From positions 1-33,840 of the forward strand of contig JAJFKA010000006.1 of the NCBI GenBank assembly GCA_021773555.1: 33,840 nucleotides of DNA, in the 5' to 3' direction. The position numbers were made by a program, and so were the translations under genes. The notes under the pieces were generated by a model that was not told the DNA's origin, made no database searches, and saw only the letters and a list, made by a program, of their open reading frames with translations. How positions within the stretch are numbered: position 1 is the stretch's first letter; every line of letters begins with the position of its first letter. This DNA is from Gammaproteobacteria bacterium. Lineage in GTDB: Bacteria > Pseudomonadota > Gammaproteobacteria > Pseudomonadales > Azotimanducaceae. Shown here piece after piece: positions 31,125 to 33,840 of the stretch.

Positions 31125-31913
31125 CTAATCCGCTGATTTCCAACCCTTTCGAAATGATTCAAGCTGAGTTCTTCTTCCCGGCGGCTGATAGCTGTAGAGG
31201 ATAGCCCGGCGCTGTTTGTCCGACAGGTTTGGTGCAGACTGGTGGACCAGTAGCGCTCCGAAGTAGACAACTGATCCGGCAGGCACCTCCACAGGCTGAG
31301 CAGCGACATCCGGGTACTTTTCTATGTCAATTTCGTTTCCGGCGAATCGATCACCATCGCAGCGCTTGATCCATTCGCCCTGCCCGTGGCTGGCAGGCAC
31401 AACGTGCAGGCACGCATTCTCGAGGGTAGCATCATCGAGAAACAGCATGGCTGTATACACGTCCGCTGCGACTTCCGCTACGTTAATCCAGTAAGGGTGA
31501 TCCTGGTGCATGGGATTGACTCCTCCATGCTTCGGTCGCTTGAGATTGAGTTTTTCAGTGAACAGTTCAGGATTATCATCACCCACCATATCTTTCATCG
31601 GGTCGATGAATCGCGGGTCAAGCGCGTATTGCTTCAGCCTGTCCGAGAGGTGTGCAAACGGCTCGATGCCGTGAACAATGTCGGTGTCGCCTTCCCACTT
31701 GATAATGGTGTCATTCAGTGTATCTGCGTCAAATGTATAGCTGCCGAATGTAACCCTTTTACCGTGACGGTGTTGCACCAGGCGGGCGATCAATCCTTCG
31801 CATTCGCTGCAGATGTCGGCAATCTCATCAGGACTGAATACTTTCGTTCGAACCAGATACCCTTGTACAGTGAAATGCGCAAGGTCAGATTCGCTAAACC
31901 GATAGTCGCTCAT
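31125..31913 (-). CDS. Phytanoyl-CoA dioxygenase (PhyH) family protein, second copy
   Basis: This is a 262-residue Fe(II)/2-oxoglutarate oxygenase. The triad is His136-x-Asp138 in NPMHQDHPYWI and His224 in LLVHQSAPN, and Arg236 is the likely cosubstrate arginine. It shares the fold but only modest identity with the PhyH protein at 30092-30934, so it is not a recent duplicate. GAGGGGG about seven bases before the ATG is a strong ribosome site. An operator-like palindrome at 31968-31981 lies 54 bp upstream, nearly the same distance as in the other PhyH gene. The gap to that gene is 190 bp, so they are probably separate transcripts under one regulator. Confidence 0.88.
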   Translation of the reverse strand: MSDYRFSESDLAHFTVQGYLVRTKVFSPDEIADICSECEGLIARLVQHRHGKRVTFGSYTFDADTLNDTIIKWEGDTDIVHGIEPFAHLSDRLKQYALDPRFIDPMKDMVGDDNPELFTEKLNLKRPKHGGVNPMHQDHPYWINVAEVAADVYTAMLFLDDATLENACLHVVPASHGQGEWIKRCDGDRFAGNEIDIEKYPDVAAQPVEVPAGSVVYFGALLVHQSAPNLSDKQRRAILYSYQPPGRRTQLESFRKGWKSAD

Positions 31914-31967
31914 TTCATATCCCCCTCTTGTGTGTTTCCCGGGTTAATGTCCGATCTTCCCATTTCG

Positions 31968-31981
31968 TGAAATCGTTTTCA
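31968..31981. promoter_or_regulatory. LacI-type operator-like palindrome before the second PhyH gene
   Basis: TGAAATCGTTTTCA on the plus strand is the exact reverse complement of the site at 30988-31001 and differs from the DUF2961 site by one base. It lies 54 bp upstream of the PhyH start. The repeat of one rare 14-mer before three genes supports shared control. The remaining intergenic bases to 32174 show nothing I can name. Confidence 0.58.
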
Positions 31982-32174
31982 GATATTGAGTGTATCAAAC
32001 AAAACATTCGATAGCCTAGCGTTGGATTCGCGGTTACGCAGGGGGAGGAAAATCGGAACACCAAGGTGGCCAAAAGTGCTTGGTGATTGAGAATCTCACC
32101 CGCAATTGGCGCGATCATGGCCATGTGTGCCTGACTGCGCTGTTGCTTTAGAGTGGGCAAATATCAGCCAGATG

Positions 32175-33464
32175 TTACTTAGCGGGTACAGCTGCTGCTC
32201 GAAAGACCCTGATGAAGTTGCCGCCCCAGATTTTCTCAATATCCTCGGCGGTGTAACCACGTGCCAGCAAACCTCTTGTCACGTTCAATGCCTCGCTGGC
32301 ATCATCGAACCCATTGATGCCACTGCCATGATTAAAGTCTGTGCCGATGCCCACATGATCAATACCCACCCGGTCGACGATATAATCAATGTGGTTAAGC
32401 AAATCATTGACGCTGCCGGGACCTAGCAGGTCACTTACCGTGTTCAGAAAGGCCGTTTGTACGACGGTATCATCAATCTCCCAATACAATTCAAATGGAT
32501 AGTAGTAATTTTCCTCAATGTTCGCTGTACGCCTGGCCGCGCGTATTTGCGTATCGAGGTTTTTGTCGGAGGAGTCAAACAGATATCCTCTGAAAGGCGC
32601 AACATGGACGACGCCACCAGCTTTCGCGATCCCGTCAAGCTCCTCATCCGACAGGTTTCGACTGACATCGGAGAGCCGTCTGACGTTGGAGTGGCTCGCA
32701 ATCACCGGCGCAGTGGAGAGGGACAGGACTTGTAAGGTTGCAGCTTTTGAGAGCTGGGAAACATCCACGATGCCGCCGAGATCGTTGATACGAGTGATCG
32801 CAGATCTGCCCAGTGCTGAGAGTCCACCGTGCTCCTGTTGCGCTTCGTGGGTGTTGAGTTCGCTTAGATAAATGGGCCGGGAAGAGTCAGCAAAGTCGTT
32901 GTGGCCCATATGTGTCAGTGCGAACACTCGCACACCCGCAGCATAGAATTCATCCAGCGCCGATACATCCGTTCCGAGAATTCTGGCGTTCTGAAAACCC
33001 AGTATCAGCGCACTTTTTCCATCCTCATGGGCCTGGATAAGTTCATCGGCTGATCGCACCAGTACTGTGTTGTTGGCTGAGTCCTCTGTCAGGCCAATTA
33101 CCGCTGCGAGTTCCTCATCGGCGGTTGCTCTGGCTTCAGCGTAGCCTGCTGCATTTCTGGGTCCTGGGCCGACAGCAATTGCCATCACCACTGCATCAAC
33201 ACCACCAGCCTTCATCTTGTCGGGTGCGACTTTCGATAATCCATCCGCACCTGCATATCGCGATTCCTTTCCAGGAATCTCGATATCTGCATGTGCATCC
33301 AGGACCAGCGCATGCTGATGGATGGCTTGGGCGTCCAATACAGGGGTGGATTCTGCAGCGTCACGGCCTGTGTCATCGGCCCGAGGTCCGCAGGACACGA
33401 GCACTAGCAGCGCAACCATCGAGCATGAAGCGGCCAGAGCCTTACCTATTCGTGGATGAATCAT
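32175..33464 (-). CDS. Renal-dipeptidase-like (M19) membrane dipeptidase lipoprotein
   Basis: From ATG 33464 the 429-residue protein begins with a lipoprotein signal (ALAASCSMVALLVLVSC, lipobox LVSC, Cys25). It then has the M19 metallopeptidase fold: His58-x-Asp60 (LDAHADIEIPG), His185 (LTHMGHNDFADS), His258 (IASHSNVRR) and GIGTDFN with the C-terminal Asp. The position of the bridging Glu of renal dipeptidase (E125) reads Gln158 in LGFQNARIL. It is thus a lipid-anchored periplasmic peptidase or amidohydrolase, possibly with altered metal binding. The frame runs to a GTG at 33518, but the ATG with the signal peptide is far better. It is a single transcription unit facing the PhyH genes. Confidence 0.88.
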   Translation of the reverse strand: MIHPRIGKALAASCSMVALLVLVSCGPRADDTGRDAAESTPVLDAQAIHQHALVLDAHADIEIPGKESRYAGADGLSKVAPDKMKAGGVDAVVMAIAVGPGPRNAAGYAEARATADEELAAVIGLTEDSANNTVLVRSADELIQAHEDGKSALILGFQNARILGTDVSALDEFYAAGVRVFALTHMGHNDFADSSRPIYLSELNTHEAQQEHGGLSALGRSAITRINDLGGIVDVSQLSKAATLQVLSLSTAPVIASHSNVRRLSDVSRNLSDEELDGIAKAGGVVHVAPFRGYLFDSSDKNLDTQIRAARRTANIEENYYYPFELYWEIDDTVVQTAFLNTVSDLLGPGSVNDLLNHIDYIVDRVGIDHVGIGTDFNHGSGINGFDDASEALNVTRGLLARGYTAEDIEKIWGGNFIRVFRAAAVPAK

Positions 33465-33807
33465 AAGCGTACCGTCCTTCGTGTCGGGTGAATAAATATT
33501 GCCGCCCTTGATGATCACTCTGAGGCATCACGGTTGACGGTCACATTAAGAGGCCGTACCTCAATCTAGACTAACAACAGTTGTAATCTGATGGTACCAA
33601 TTTCATGGTTTTCTGAACAATCCGCCCCTGCATTTACTAACGGCGTAATAGTGTCGCAAGTAAATACCAATAAGAAATTGTTATGATCAGGCTGGTATTG
33701 GCACTCCCGCAAGCTTCCCGCCAGCCTGCATTAAAAACTGACATAGCGTTGGCAGAGATCATCATATGCATTATTGTGAGTGAACTAACGTGGTCAGGAG
33801 AATTGTT
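33465..33807. other. Intergenic region, AT-rich with a possible promoter
   Basis: There are 343 bases without a gene between the dipeptidase and the gene starting at 33808. The stretch is AT-richer than its flanks. A possible plus-strand promoter is TTGGCA (33749-33754), 17 bp, TATTGT (33772-33777). The words ATACCA and TGGTAT around 33665-33700 form a loose inverted pair. No RNA gene, riboswitch or convincing operator was recognised. Confidence 0.4.
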
Positions 33808-33840
33808 GTGGATGCACCTGTTGAATTGGATGTTGCCATT
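33808..33840 (+). CDS. Start of a gene cut by the window edge (possible flavoprotein)
   Basis: GGAG (33797-33800) lies seven bases before a GTG at 33808, from which 11 codons read MDAPVELDVAI in frame to the window end. The short sequence resembles the strand before the FAD-binding GAG motif in flavin monooxygenases (pattern DVAIIGAG), but the motif itself is beyond the edge. Only the start is visible, so the identity is an inference. Confidence 0.4.
   Translation, partial: MDAPVELDVAI

Noticed and set aside
31386-31970. Plus-strand open frame of 194 codons
   Set aside because: It is antisense to the second PhyH gene, whose catalytic motifs are clear on the other strand.

Overview
The window looks like a chromosomal stretch from a free-living, probably marine or aquatic, gammaproteobacterium. 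This is an inference from moderate GC content, an IS3-type transposase remnant, a REP-associated tyrosine transposase (RAYT) with repeats, a BKACE/carnitine-dehydrogenase pair, and many SDR, phytanoyl-CoA dioxygenase and efflux genes. There is no rRNA, tRNA, CRISPR array or phage module. The content is mostly accessory catabolism and detoxification.

Layout. (1) 1-1535: mobile-element debris, namely a broken IS3 transposase end, a RAYT gene on the minus strand, and an exact 45-bp tandem duplication with extra partial units beside it. (2) 1536-4908, plus strand: BKACE (dehydrocarnitine-cleavage type), L-carnitine-dehydrogenase-like protein, SDR and VOC protein. (3) 4923-9828, minus strand: an RND efflux operon (TetR regulator, periplasmic adaptor, pump) whose genes overlap by GTGA, with two palindromes in front of it. 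(4) 10004-15048: an Asp-box beta-propeller protein, a MATE exporter, a long protein with an N-terminal Rieske domain and an unrecognised helical body, and a DUF2087 protein. (5) 15053-22695, minus strand: a molybdopterin oxidoreductase, an ArsR-type regulator overlapping an SRPBCC-PDZ fusion, a beta-lactamase-fold serine hydrolase, an SDR, a membrane-anchored unknown protein and a hotdog thioesterase. (6) 22934-26797: a CmcJ/NvfI-like oxygenase, an SDR, an ABM monooxygenase and a carotenoid-cleavage-type oxygenase. (7) 26883-33840: an MgtC/SapB membrane protein, a cluster of nine short repeats in two opposed orientations, a DUF2961/GH172-like protein, a frameshifted zinc alcohol dehydrogenase, two PhyH dioxygenases, an M19 dipeptidase lipoprotein, and the start of one more gene at the right edge.

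How it fits together. The clearest unexplained structure is a set of three 14-bp LacI-type operator-like palindromes around TGAAATCGATTTCA. They lie upstream of the DUF2961 gene, the PhyH-alcohol dehydrogenase pair and the second PhyH gene, and they suggest one regulon joining a glycoside-hydrolase-like enzyme with two Fe(II)/2-oxoglutarate oxygenases. No LacI-family regulator lies in the window. Other regulatory structures are a near-consensus promoter with a flanking 9-bp inverted repeat that should give a leaderless ArsR transcript, TetR-type palindromes before the RND operon, and a palindrome inside the promoter of the Rieske gene. Several open reading frames extend upstream to TTG or GTG codons where an internal ATG or GTG with a better ribosome site or family fit is preferred. 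Those choices are stated in the entries.
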